From Acidimicrobiales bacterium (GTDB lineage: Bacteria; Actinomycetota; Acidimicrobiia; Acidimicrobiales; Bog-793), in assembly GCA_035294085.1 (NCBI GenBank), contig DATGLP010000028.1, positions 1 to 55,156 on the forward strand: 55,156 nt of DNA, read 5' to 3'. The notes under the pieces were generated by a model. It was not told where the DNA came from and searched no databases. It saw nothing but the letters and a program-made list of their open reading frames with translations. Positions within the stretch are counted from its first letter, which is position 1. Each line of letters opens with the position of its first letter. Position numbers and translations under genes: made by a program. Of the stretch, positions 42,310 to 49,902 are shown one piece after another.

Positions 42310-43764
42310 GTGAGCTGGGACCTCTTCGCCGTCGCGATCGTTCCGGTCGCGGCCGCCGTCGCCTGCTGGCTCGTCCCGCCGTCGGCAGGACGAGCCCTGA
42401 CCGTCACGAGCGGCGCGGCGAGCTTCGCCCTCACCCTGCTGCTCGTGCCGGCGAGCTCGGTGACGGCTGCAGGGGGCTGGCTGCGAGTCGACGCCCTCTC
42501 GACGGTGTTCCTCGTGGCCGTGAGCTTCCTGTACGCCGCCACGGGGCTGTTCGCGCTCGGATACCTACGGCCGGCGGGCCATCGCGACGCCCGGGCGCGC
42601 TACAGCCGGCGATTCTTCGCCGGCCTGAACCTGTTCGCCTGGTCGATGTCGATGGCCCTCGTCGTGAACGAGCTCGCCCTCCTCTGGGTTGCGATCGAGG
42701 TGACGACGGTCGTCTCGGCGCTGCTCGTCGCCATCGATGAGACGGACGTGGCGACGGAGGCCGCCTGGAAGTACCTGCTCCTCGCCTCCATGGGCCTCGG
42801 AGTCGCCCTGCTCGCGACCGTGGTCATGTACGACGCCGGCAGCGTTGTCCTCGGGGGCTCCTACGACCTCTTCTACCCGAAGCTGCTCGCTGCAGCCGGG
42901 CGCTTCCCGGCGCAGGCGGTGCGGCTGTCCTTCGTGCTCGCCCTCCTCGGCTACGGCACCAAGATGGGGCTCGTCCCGATGCACACGTGGCTCCCCGACG
43001 CGCACTCCGAGGCGCCGACACCCGTCTCGGCGCTGCTGTCGGGTTCGCTGCTCGCCGTGAGCTTCTACGCCATCCTGCGCTTCTACCAGATCGCCGTCCG
43101 GGCCATCGGACCCGCGTTCCCCCGCGGCGCCCTGCTCGCCTTCGGCGTCGCCTCCCTCGGCCTCGCCGCTCTCTACCTCGCCGGGCAGCGGGACCTGAAG
43201 CGGCTCCTCGCCTACTCGAGCATCGAGCACATGGGCGTGCTCGCCGTCGGGATGAGCTTCGGGGCCCCCGTGGCGGTGGTCGGCGTGCTCCTCCACGTGC
43301 TCGCACACGCCGCCGCCAAGGGGACCGCCTTCTTCGGTGCCGGAAGCGTGCTACGCAAGTTCGGGACGAAGGACATGACCCGCATCCGAGGCGGGCTGGG
43401 CGCCCTCCCCTGGAGCGGCCCGATGCTGGTGCTCGCCGTGCTCGGCCTGTGCGCCCTGCCGCCGTCGGGGATCTTCCGCAGCGAGTTCCTCATCGTCTCC
43501 GGCGGCTTCGGCGACCCCGCGGACGCGGCGACGGCGGTCCTCGTCGTGCTCGTGACCCTCGCGAGCCTCGGTCTCACCTGGCACGCCTCGCAGACGATGC
43601 TCGAGGCGACGCCGGGGGGCGTCGTACCCGGCGAGACGAGCCGTCTCATCGTGGCTGCGATGCTCGTCGGACTCGTGGCGCTGACGCTCCTCGGCCTCCA
43701 CCCGCCGGGCCAGCTCTCGGACCTGCTCACTCGGGCCGCGCGCGAGCTCGGGAGCGGCACGTGA
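42310..43764 (+). CDS. hyfF: Hydrogenase-4 subunit F / Mrp-type antiporter-like subunit
   Basis: Proton-translocating subunit with about 13-14 helices (484 residues), of the NuoL/M/N family. The channel residues are in place: membrane Glu in LLWVAIEVTTVVSA near 120, Lys in LGYGTKMGLVPMHTWLPDAH near 220, and the central Lys/His region in LKRLLAYSSIEHMG and HVLAHAAAKGTAFFGAG. This intact proton path contrasts with the lost redox ligands in the G and I subunits. It starts two bases after hyfE, and its stop overlaps the next gene as GTGA. Confidence 0.93.
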   Translation: MSWDLFAVAIVPVAAAVACWLVPPSAGRALTVTSGAASFALTLLLVPASSVTAAGGWLRVDALSTVFLVAVSFLYAATGLFALGYLRPAGHRDARARYSRRFFAGLNLFAWSMSMALVVNELALLWVAIEVTTVVSALLVAIDETDVATEAAWKYLLLASMGLGVALLATVVMYDAGSVVLGGSYDLFYPKLLAAAGRFPAQAVRLSFVLALLGYGTKMGLVPMHTWLPDAHSEAPTPVSALLSGSLLAVSFYAILRFYQIAVRAIGPAFPRGALLAFGVASLGLAALYLAGQRDLKRLLAYSSIEHMGVLAVGMSFGAPVAVVGVLLHVLAHAAAKGTAFFGAGSVLRKFGTKDMTRIRGGLGALPWSGPMLVLAVLGLCALPPSGIFRSEFLIVSGGFGDPADAATAVLVVLVTLASLGLTWHASQTMLEATPGGVVPGETSRLIVAAMLVGLVALTLLGLHPPGQLSDLLTRAARELGSGT

Positions 43765-45254
43765 GCGCCGTCGCGACCTCGGCGCGCGTCGCGGCCGGGG
43801 AGCTGGCCGAGACCGTCGCCGACGAGGTCCGCGCCGGAGGGCGCTTCGCCGGCCTGTTTGCGACCGGCCGTGCGGGCGGCTCGACGACGCTTCGCGCCGT
43901 GGTGGCGCGCGCTGGCTCCTTGGTGCTCACCGAGGCCGAGCTCGGCCCGGGCGAGTCGCGCTACCCCGCCCTCACACCCCTCGTCCCCGCCGCCTCCTGG
44001 TACGAGCGCGAGATCCATGACCTCTTCGGCATCGAGCCGAGCGGCCACCGCCGGCTCGATCCCCTCGTCCTGCCGCTTCGCGCCGGCTGTCACCGTCCGC
44101 GGCCCGGCGACCCGGCCGGGACGGACCGCATCGAGCTCGACGTTGCCCCGCTGCCAGCGCACGTGCGCGGCGAGGGCGTGTTCACGATCCCCTACGGTCC
44201 GGTGCGCTCGGGGGTCTTCGAGAGCGTCGAGTACCTCGTCGAGACGCGAGGCGAGGAGATCTCCCACCTGCGCACCCGCGTGTACCACAAGCATCGGGGC
44301 CTGGACCGTCGCTTCAGCGAACTCGGCGTCGACGACGCGCTCCTCCTCGCGGAGCGCGTCGAGGGTACGGCCGCGGTCGCTCACGCCCTCGCCTTCAGCC
44401 AGGCCATCGAGGAGCTCGCCGGGATCGAGCCGCCCCGGTCCGCGCAGCTCCTGCGGGTGCTGCACGCCGAGCTCGAGCGCGTCGCGGTGCACCTCGACTC
44501 CGTCATCCGCCACGCTGAGGGCGCCGGCCAGGCGGTCGCCTACGCCCGGATGTCGCGACACCGCGAGGAGCTGCTCCGGCTGCGCGCCCGCCTGTGCGGC
44601 CACCGCTTCGGGCGGGGGGTCGTCGTCCCGGGCGGCGTGACCGGACCGGCGCGCGCCGAGCCCGAGCAAGCCTTGGCGCACGTGAACGCGCTCGAGGCCG
44701 CGATCGCCGAGGACGCGCGGGCGCTCATGGCAACGCCCTCGTTCCTCGACCGGCTGCGCGGGACCGGGGTGCTGCCTCGCGACGTCGCGGCCGCGCACGG
44801 CGCCCTCGGGCCGGTCGGGCGCGCCTCGGGCCAGGGCGAGGACGTGCGCGTCCAGCGACCCTACGGCGCCTACCGCCACCTCGGCTGCGAGCCCGCCGCG
44901 ACCGACGCCGAGGGCGACGCGCTCGCGCGGCAGCACGTCCGGCTCGCCGAGATCCGGCAGGCCTTCCACCTCGCGCGTCAGGCGCTCGAGGAGCTGGTGG
45001 ACGGCGCGAGCTCGACGTGGCGAGTCGCCGTCCCCCCGGTGAGCGGCGTCGCCGTCGCCTCCGTCGAAGCGCCCCAGGGCGAGCTCCTCTACCTCGTCGA
45101 GGCGGAGGGGGGCAGGCTGGCACGGGTCAAGCCTCGCTCCGCCTCCTTCCACAACCTCGCACTGCTCCCACGGGCATTCGGCGGCGACATCTTCACGGAC
45201 TTCGTGTTCATCGAGGCCAGCTTCGGACTCTCGATCGCGGGGGTGGCCGGCTGA
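43761..45254 (+). CDS. Hydrogenase-4 large-subunit homologue (NuoC-NuoD fusion) lacking the NiFe ligands
   Basis: Fusion of 497 residues. A NuoC-like domain (about 1-125) ends in SWYEREIHDLFGIEPSGHRRLDPLVL (shown here by its WYEREIHDLFGIEPSGH core). A NuoD/hydrogenase large-subunit domain (about 135-497) includes VYHKHRGLDRRFSEL. The L1 motif that binds nickel, normally ERVCGxCxxxHALA, reads ERVEGTAAVAHALA, so both Cys are gone. The C-terminal L2 motif, normally DPCxxC, is replaced by DFVFIEASFGLSIAGVAG, again without Cys. It therefore cannot hold a NiFe centre and resembles Ehr (hydrogenase-related) large subunits. It begins with GTGA coupling to hyfF. Its job could be structural, quinone-related or ligand-sensing. 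Confidence 0.9.
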   Translation: MSAVATSARVAAGELAETVADEVRAGGRFAGLFATGRAGGSTTLRAVVARAGSLVLTEAELGPGESRYPALTPLVPAASWYEREIHDLFGIEPSGHRRLDPLVLPLRAGCHRPRPGDPAGTDRIELDVAPLPAHVRGEGVFTIPYGPVRSGVFESVEYLVETRGEEISHLRTRVYHKHRGLDRRFSELGVDDALLLAERVEGTAAVAHALAFSQAIEELAGIEPPRSAQLLRVLHAELERVAVHLDSVIRHAEGAGQAVAYARMSRHREELLRLRARLCGHRFGRGVVVPGGVTGPARAEPEQALAHVNALEAAIAEDARALMATPSFLDRLRGTGVLPRDVAAAHGALGPVGRASGQGEDVRVQRPYGAYRHLGCEPAATDAEGDALARQHVRLAEIRQAFHLARQALEELVDGASSTWRVAVPPVSGVAVASVEAPQGELLYLVEAEGGRLARVKPRSASFHNLALLPRAFGGDIFTDFVFIEASFGLSIAGVAG

Positions 45255-46054
45255 TGGCCTGGGTCTGGCGCGGCCTGCGCGACGGCATCGTCACGACGCG
45301 CTACCCGCGTCGCCCCGACGACTACGGCGAGGGCTTCCACGGCACGATCGTCGTCGTCGACCACGGCATCGCCCACGGCGACGCGAGCCACCGCGCGGCG
45401 GCGAGCGCCGCCTTCCGCTGCCCGACCGGTGCGATCGCCGAGTCGGGAGGGGAGGTGCGCGTCGATCGCGGACGCTGCATCCTCTGCGGCCGGTGCGTCG
45501 CCGCTCGGCCCGACGTCTTCGCCTTCTCGAGCTCGCTCGAGGCGGCGGCGGTCGCGCGCACGGCCCTCGTCGTCCCGCAGACCGAGGAGGACGACGGCGC
45601 GCTCGTCGCGGTGCGTGAGGCGCTCCAGCGACGGGTGCGGGCCCTGCGCAGGTCGATCCACGTCCGCCACGTCGACGCCGGCTCGGACGGCTCGGAGGAG
45701 TGGGAGGTCGCCGCCTTGACCAACCCGATCTACGACGTCCAGCGCCTCGGGATCTTCTTCACCGCGTCGCCGCGGCACGCCGACGTGCTCCTCGTCACCG
45801 GCGCCGGCACCCTCGCCATGGCCGAGCCGTTGCGCGCGACCTTCGAGGCCATGCCGGATCCGAAGGTCGTCATCGCCGCGGGGACCGACGCAACCAGCGG
45901 CGGCCTCCTCGCTCCTTCGTACGCGACCTCGGCGGGCGTCGATTCGGTCGTCCCGGTGGACGTCTGGGTGCCCGGTTCGCCGCCCAGCCCGTTCAGCCTG
46001 CTCCACGGCATCCTCCTCGGCGTCGGCCTGCTCGGGAGCTCGAGGCCGCGATGA
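45254..46054 (+). CDS. Ferredoxin/NuoB-like (HyfI) fusion lacking the proximal Fe-S cluster
   Basis: Fusion of 266 residues. The N-terminal ferredoxin region (about 45-95) keeps FRCPTGAI and RGRCILCGRC, the four Cys that build one [4Fe-4S] cluster of a 2[4Fe-4S] domain; the Cys of the other cluster are missing. The C-terminal NuoB/HycG domain (about 130-265) aligns well (NPIYDVQRLGIFFTASPRHAD, VVPVDVWVPGSPPSP), but its four cluster ligands are changed: GSCxxC reads GSDGSE, the GxCxxxGG Cys reads GTDATSGG, and VPGCPP reads VPGSPP. Electron transfer to a hydrogenase-type site is therefore excluded. It starts at TGATG, one base into the preceding stop. Confidence 0.9.
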   Translation: MAWVWRGLRDGIVTTRYPRRPDDYGEGFHGTIVVVDHGIAHGDASHRAAASAAFRCPTGAIAESGGEVRVDRGRCILCGRCVAARPDVFAFSSSLEAAAVARTALVVPQTEEDDGALVAVREALQRRVRALRRSIHVRHVDAGSDGSEEWEVAALTNPIYDVQRLGIFFTASPRHADVLLVTGAGTLAMAEPLRATFEAMPDPKVVIAAGTDATSGGLLAPSYATSAGVDSVVPVDVWVPGSPPSPFSLLHGILLGVGLLGSSRPR

Positions 46055-48084
46055 CCGAGGCGCTCCTCGTCGCGGCCGCCCTCGTCCTCGCGCTCGGCGC
46101 AACCTTCGACCTCGCCAGTCGGTCCCGGCGAGGGTGGCGGCGCACCCTCCCCTTCGCCGCCGGCGCGGCGGGCAGCGCCCTCGCGACGGCAGCGGGCGTG
46201 GCGATGGTGCTCGGCCCGGCGCGCACCGCCGAGCTCGGCTCGGCGCTCGGCACGGGGGCGACCTCGCTCCGGCTCGATCCGCTGGCCGGCCTCTTCCTCA
46301 CCCTCGTCGGCGGTCTCGGCGTCGCGGTCTCGGCCTGCCTCGTCAGCTGGTGCGGACCGGCCGGGCGTGTCCCGGCGCGTGGCACCGGTGCCTCCTACCT
46401 GCTGCTCCTCGCGGCGGCGGGCGGCACGATCCTCGCCGGGGATGCCTTCACCTTCCTCTTCGGCTTCGAGGCCCTGACCCTGGCGTCCTACCTCCTCGTC
46501 GGCTCGGGAGGGCGCAGCGGACGGGTGCGGTCGGCCTGGGCGACGCTCGGGGCCGGCAAGCTGAGCGGGGCGGCGCTGCTCCTCGGGCTCCTCCTGCTCG
46601 CCGCGCAGGCGCACGACGGCGCCTTCGCGTCCTGGTCTCGGCTCCCCTCCGGCGCGGGGCGCGACGCCGCCTTCGCCCTCGTCGTCGTCGGCTTCGCCGC
46701 GAAGGTCGGGCTCGTCCCGTTCGAGGTGTGGATCCCGCTCGGCTACCCCGGTGCGCCCGGTCCGGTACGCGCCGCGCTCGCCGGGGTCGCGGCGAACGTC
46801 GGCTTCTACGGGCTGTGGCGCTTCCTCGGCCTGCTGGGTCCGCCGCCTGCCTGGCTCGCCGTGGCGCTGCTCGTCCTCGGAGGAACGAGCGCGCTCCTCG
46901 GCAGCGCCTTCGCCAGCGTGCAGTCCAGGCTCGACCGGACCATCGCCTACTCGAGCGTCGAGAACGCAGGCCTGATCACCGTCGGCTACGGCGTGGCCCT
47001 GGCCGGAGGCGCCACGCGCAACGTCGAGGTCGTCGCGGCCGGGCTCGTGGCGGCGACCCTCCAGGTCCTCGCCCACGGCGTCGCCAAGTCGTCGCTGTTC
47101 GCCTCGGCCGCCTTCTTCGAGGCCGACTTCGGCACCGAGGAGCTCGAGTCGCTGCGCGGCATCCACCGGAGCCACCCCGTCAGCGCAGCTGCCTTCTCGC
47201 TCGGCTCGGTCACCTTGGCCGGGCTGCCACCGACGATCGGCTTCGTCTCCGAGTGGTTCATCCTGGAGGCGCTGCTGCAGCAGTTCCGGATCCACGACCT
47301 GGCGCTGCGCCTCGCGATGGCCCTCGCAGCCGCGCTGGTGGCGCTGAGCGTCGGGGTGGCGCTGCTGTGCTTCGCCCGGCTCCTTGGCCTCGTCGTCCTC
47401 GGGCGCCACGACCGACGCCGGCGCGCCAGCCCGCCGCTCGACGGCGGCGCGGCGGGGCGAGGCGGCCTCCTCCTCCTGGCATCGGCGTGCCTCGGGCTCG
47501 CCGCGGCGGCACCGTGGGTGCTGCGCTTCGTCGCCGACGGCCTCGCTCCCGTCGTCCCCCGAACGGTGGTGCTGCGCGCGCTCAAGACGCCTTGGGTGAT
47601 CCAGCCCGTCGTCTCGGGATTCTCGAGCCTGTCGCCGTCGTGGCTCGCGCTCGTCCTGCCCGCCGGCTTCGCCGCGGTGAGCCTGGTGGCGCTCGCGCTC
47701 TCGCGCGGTAGCCTGGCCCGTCCCAGGCGGGTGCCGGCGTGGCGCTCGGCGACGCCGGGCGTCGCGGGGCCGACCGGCTACGGCGCCTTCGGGTACGCGA
47801 ACATCCTGCGCTACGTGCTCGCGAACGTCCTCGGCCCGCGGCACACGGTTGCGGCATCCACGGACGCCCTCGAACCTGCTGGAGCCGCCGGATCGGCCCA
47901 CCTCGAGGTGCGCACCGACCTCGTGGAGCCTGTCGAAGCCCACCTCTACCGACCTGCGCACGCGGCGTGGCTGCGGCTGGCGGCAGCCGCGACGCGGCTC
48001 CAGTCCGGCCACCTGTTCGCCTACGTCGGGTACCTCCTAGGGGTGCTGTGCACGCTGATCGCAATCGTCGCGGCCATGCGGTAG
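46051..48084 (+). CDS. hyfB: Hydrogenase-4 subunit B / NuoL-like antiporter subunit
   Basis: Large antiporter-like subunit of 677 residues with about 15-16 helices. The proton-path residues are present: Glu in FLFGFEALTLASYLLV near 145, Lys in VVGFAAKVGLVPFEVWIP near 215, SRLDRTIAYSSVENAG near 290 and Lys in LAHGVAKSSLFASAAFF near 345. The last third (about 500-677) has extra hydrophilic stretches and a terminal helix (LFAYVGYLLGVLCTLIAIVAAM), like HyfB/HycC. It starts as ATGA over the previous stop and is the last gene of the operon. Confidence 0.93.
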   Translation: MTEALLVAAALVLALGATFDLASRSRRGWRRTLPFAAGAAGSALATAAGVAMVLGPARTAELGSALGTGATSLRLDPLAGLFLTLVGGLGVAVSACLVSWCGPAGRVPARGTGASYLLLLAAAGGTILAGDAFTFLFGFEALTLASYLLVGSGGRSGRVRSAWATLGAGKLSGAALLLGLLLLAAQAHDGAFASWSRLPSGAGRDAAFALVVVGFAAKVGLVPFEVWIPLGYPGAPGPVRAALAGVAANVGFYGLWRFLGLLGPPPAWLAVALLVLGGTSALLGSAFASVQSRLDRTIAYSSVENAGLITVGYGVALAGGATRNVEVVAAGLVAATLQVLAHGVAKSSLFASAAFFEADFGTEELESLRGIHRSHPVSAAAFSLGSVTLAGLPPTIGFVSEWFILEALLQQFRIHDLALRLAMALAAALVALSVGVALLCFARLLGLVVLGRHDRRRRASPPLDGGAAGRGGLLLLASACLGLAAAAPWVLRFVADGLAPVVPRTVVLRALKTPWVIQPVVSGFSSLSPSWLALVLPAGFAAVSLVALALSRGSLARPRRVPAWRSATPGVAGPTGYGAFGYANILRYVLANVLGPRHTVAASTDALEPAGAAGSAHLEVRTDLVEPVEAHLYRPAHAAWLRLAAAATRLQSGHLFAYVGYLLGVLCTLIAIVAAMR

Positions 48085-48408
48085 GGGAGGGCGCGGGGCG
48101 AACGGGCAGGAAGCCGTTCGGACCCCTCCTCGTCGGCTTCGCTGGATGGAGGGACCTGCTCGGGCGCTTCGCGCCACGAGGACCCTCTCGGGGCGCTCCG
48201 CGTGCAATGACGGCGGTGATCGTCGCGTCGGTCAGTCACGGCTCGAGGCCGAGGACGCCACGCCGCGTTCGAGGCAACGGCCGCGCCGCTGCTCGCCGAG
48301 GCGCAACGAGGGCCGGCGGCACCGCCGAGCGGCGAGCGGTGCCCGGGCGCGAGCGACCGCCTCCGCTCGCGCCCGACGAGGCGGATCGCGCCGGACGAGC
48401 CGCGGCCG
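48085..48408. other. Interval after the hyf-like operon, one hairpin
   Basis: The only structure I see in these 324 bases is a hairpin, CGAACGG (48099-48105) pairing with CCGTTCG (48114-48120), 15 bases after the hyfB stop. No T-run follows, so it would be an atypical terminator at best. It lies between convergent operons (hyf-like and glpKD), where a terminator would be expected. No gene is supported. Confidence 0.4.
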
Positions 48409-49902
48409 TCACGGGCGCGCCCAGCGGGCGCTTCGCGCCACGGCCTCCTGCCACCGGCGGTAGGCGGACTCGCGCTCGTCGTCGCTGGCATTCGGCTCGA
48501 AGCGTCCGGCGCTCCGACGGAGGCGAGCGACGTCCTCGCGACGCCAGATCCCCGCGACGATCCCCGCGAGGTAGGCGACGCCGAGAGCGGTCGCCTCCCG
48601 GCTCGCGGCGACGTCGACCGGGATCCCGAGCGCGTCGGCCTGGAACTGCATGAGCCACCGGTTGGCCGTGGCTCCCCCGTCGGCTCGCAGCTCGCGCACC
48701 GGGGATCCGGCGCGGGCCATCGCCTCGAGAACGTCCCGGGTGCGCCAGGCGATGCCCTCGAGCACCGCGCGCGCGACGTGCGCGCGCGTCGTCGCCCGGG
48801 TCACCCCGAGGAGCGTGCCCCGCGCGCCCGGGTCCCAGTAGGGAGCCCCGAGCCCTGCAAGTGCCGGGACGAACCAGACGTCGTCGTTGCCGGGGAGGCT
48901 CGCGGCGAGCTGCTCGGTCTCCGCCGCGGCCCGGATCACACCCAGCCCGTCGCGCAGCCACTGCACGGCCGAGCCGGTGCTGAGGATCGAGCCCTCGAGC
49001 GCGTAGGTCGAGCGCCCCGCCCGCTCGCCGACGGCGACGGTGCACAGCAGCTCGCCGCCCCCTGCGACGCGTCCCTCGCCAGCGTGGCCGAGCACGAACG
49101 AGCCGGTCCCGTACGTGCTCTTGGCCAGCCCAGGCTCGAGGCAGGCCTGCGCGAAGAGCGCGGACTGCTGGTCGCCGAGGACGGCGAGGATCGGCACGGA
49201 CTCACCTGCGAGGTGCGCGTCGGGTCGCTCGCCCGTGGGCGTCCCCGACGGGACGATCGTCGGGAGCACCTCCGGGGGGATGCCGAAGAGATCGAGCAGG
49301 TCGGGGGCGAAGGCGAGCGCTCGGAGGTCGAGGAGGAGGGTGCGCGAGGCGTTCGTCGGTTCGGTGACGTGGCACGCGCCCCCGGTGAGCTTCCATACCA
49401 GCCAGGCGTCGATGGTGCCGAAGCAGATCTCGCCGCGGCGCGCGCGCTGCACGAGCAGCGGATCGTGGCGGAAGCTCCAGGCGAGCTTCGTTGCCGAGAA
49501 GTACGGGTCGACGGTCAGCCCGGTGCGGTCGGCGATCGTCTCTGCCACGCCGCTCGCGCGGAGCTCTTCGCAGATCGCCGTGCTCCGGCGATCCTGCCAG
49601 ACGATGGCCCGCTGAACGGGCCGACCCGTCGACCGCTCCCAGAGGACGGTGGTCTCTCGCTGGTTCGCGATCCCGATGCCCGCGAGGTCGCGAGCGCTGC
49701 GGCCGGCCTGGTCGAGAACCTCGAACGCGCACTCGAGGACCGACCGCCAGATCTCCTCGGGATCGTGCTCGACCCAGGATGGGTGCGGGTAGTACTGACG
49801 GATCTCCCGACTGCAGCGCGCGAGCACCCCGCCCGCCGGATCGACGAGGAGGGCACGGGTGCTCGTCGTGCCCTGATCGATGGCGAGCAGGAGCGATCTC
49901 AC
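48409..49902 (-). CDS. glpK: Glycerol kinase
   Basis: Phosphorylates glycerol to sn-glycerol 3-phosphate with ATP. It has 497 residues, standard for FGGY kinases of this type. LAIDQGTTSTRALLVD is the N-terminal ATP-binding loop, IANQRETTVLWERSTGRPV and IVWQDRRS follow, GLTVDPYFSATKLAW marks the glycerol site, and GDQQSALFAQACLEPGLAKSTYGTGSF lies near 265. ALEGSILSTGSAVQWLRDGL follows in the second ATPase lobe. The GTG start overlaps the glpD stop as GTGA, giving a tight glpD-glpK unit for glycerol use. Confidence 0.96.
   Translation of the reverse strand: MRSLLLAIDQGTTSTRALLVDPAGGVLARCSREIRQYYPHPSWVEHDPEEIWRSVLECAFEVLDQAGRSARDLAGIGIANQRETTVLWERSTGRPVQRAIVWQDRRSTAICEELRASGVAETIADRTGLTVDPYFSATKLAWSFRHDPLLVQRARRGEICFGTIDAWLVWKLTGGACHVTEPTNASRTLLLDLRALAFAPDLLDLFGIPPEVLPTIVPSGTPTGERPDAHLAGESVPILAVLGDQQSALFAQACLEPGLAKSTYGTGSFVLGHAGEGRVAGGGELLCTVAVGERAGRSTYALEGSILSTGSAVQWLRDGLGVIRAAAETEQLAASLPGNDDVWFVPALAGLGAPYWDPGARGTLLGVTRATTRAHVARAVLEGIAWRTRDVLEAMARAGSPVRELRADGGATANRWLMQFQADALGIPVDVAASREATALGVAYLAGIVAGIWRREDVARLRRSAGRFEPNASDDERESAYRRWQEAVARSARWARP

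Noticed and set aside
43212-45152. Long minus-strand frames opposite the hyf-like genes, including another at 45730-48012
   Set aside because: The composition is typical of antisense frames, with no homology by eye, and they overlap strongly conserved subunits.
48099-48120. Intrinsic terminator after the hyf-like operon
   Set aside because: A 7-bp hairpin exists but no T-run follows, so it is noted only inside the interval entry.
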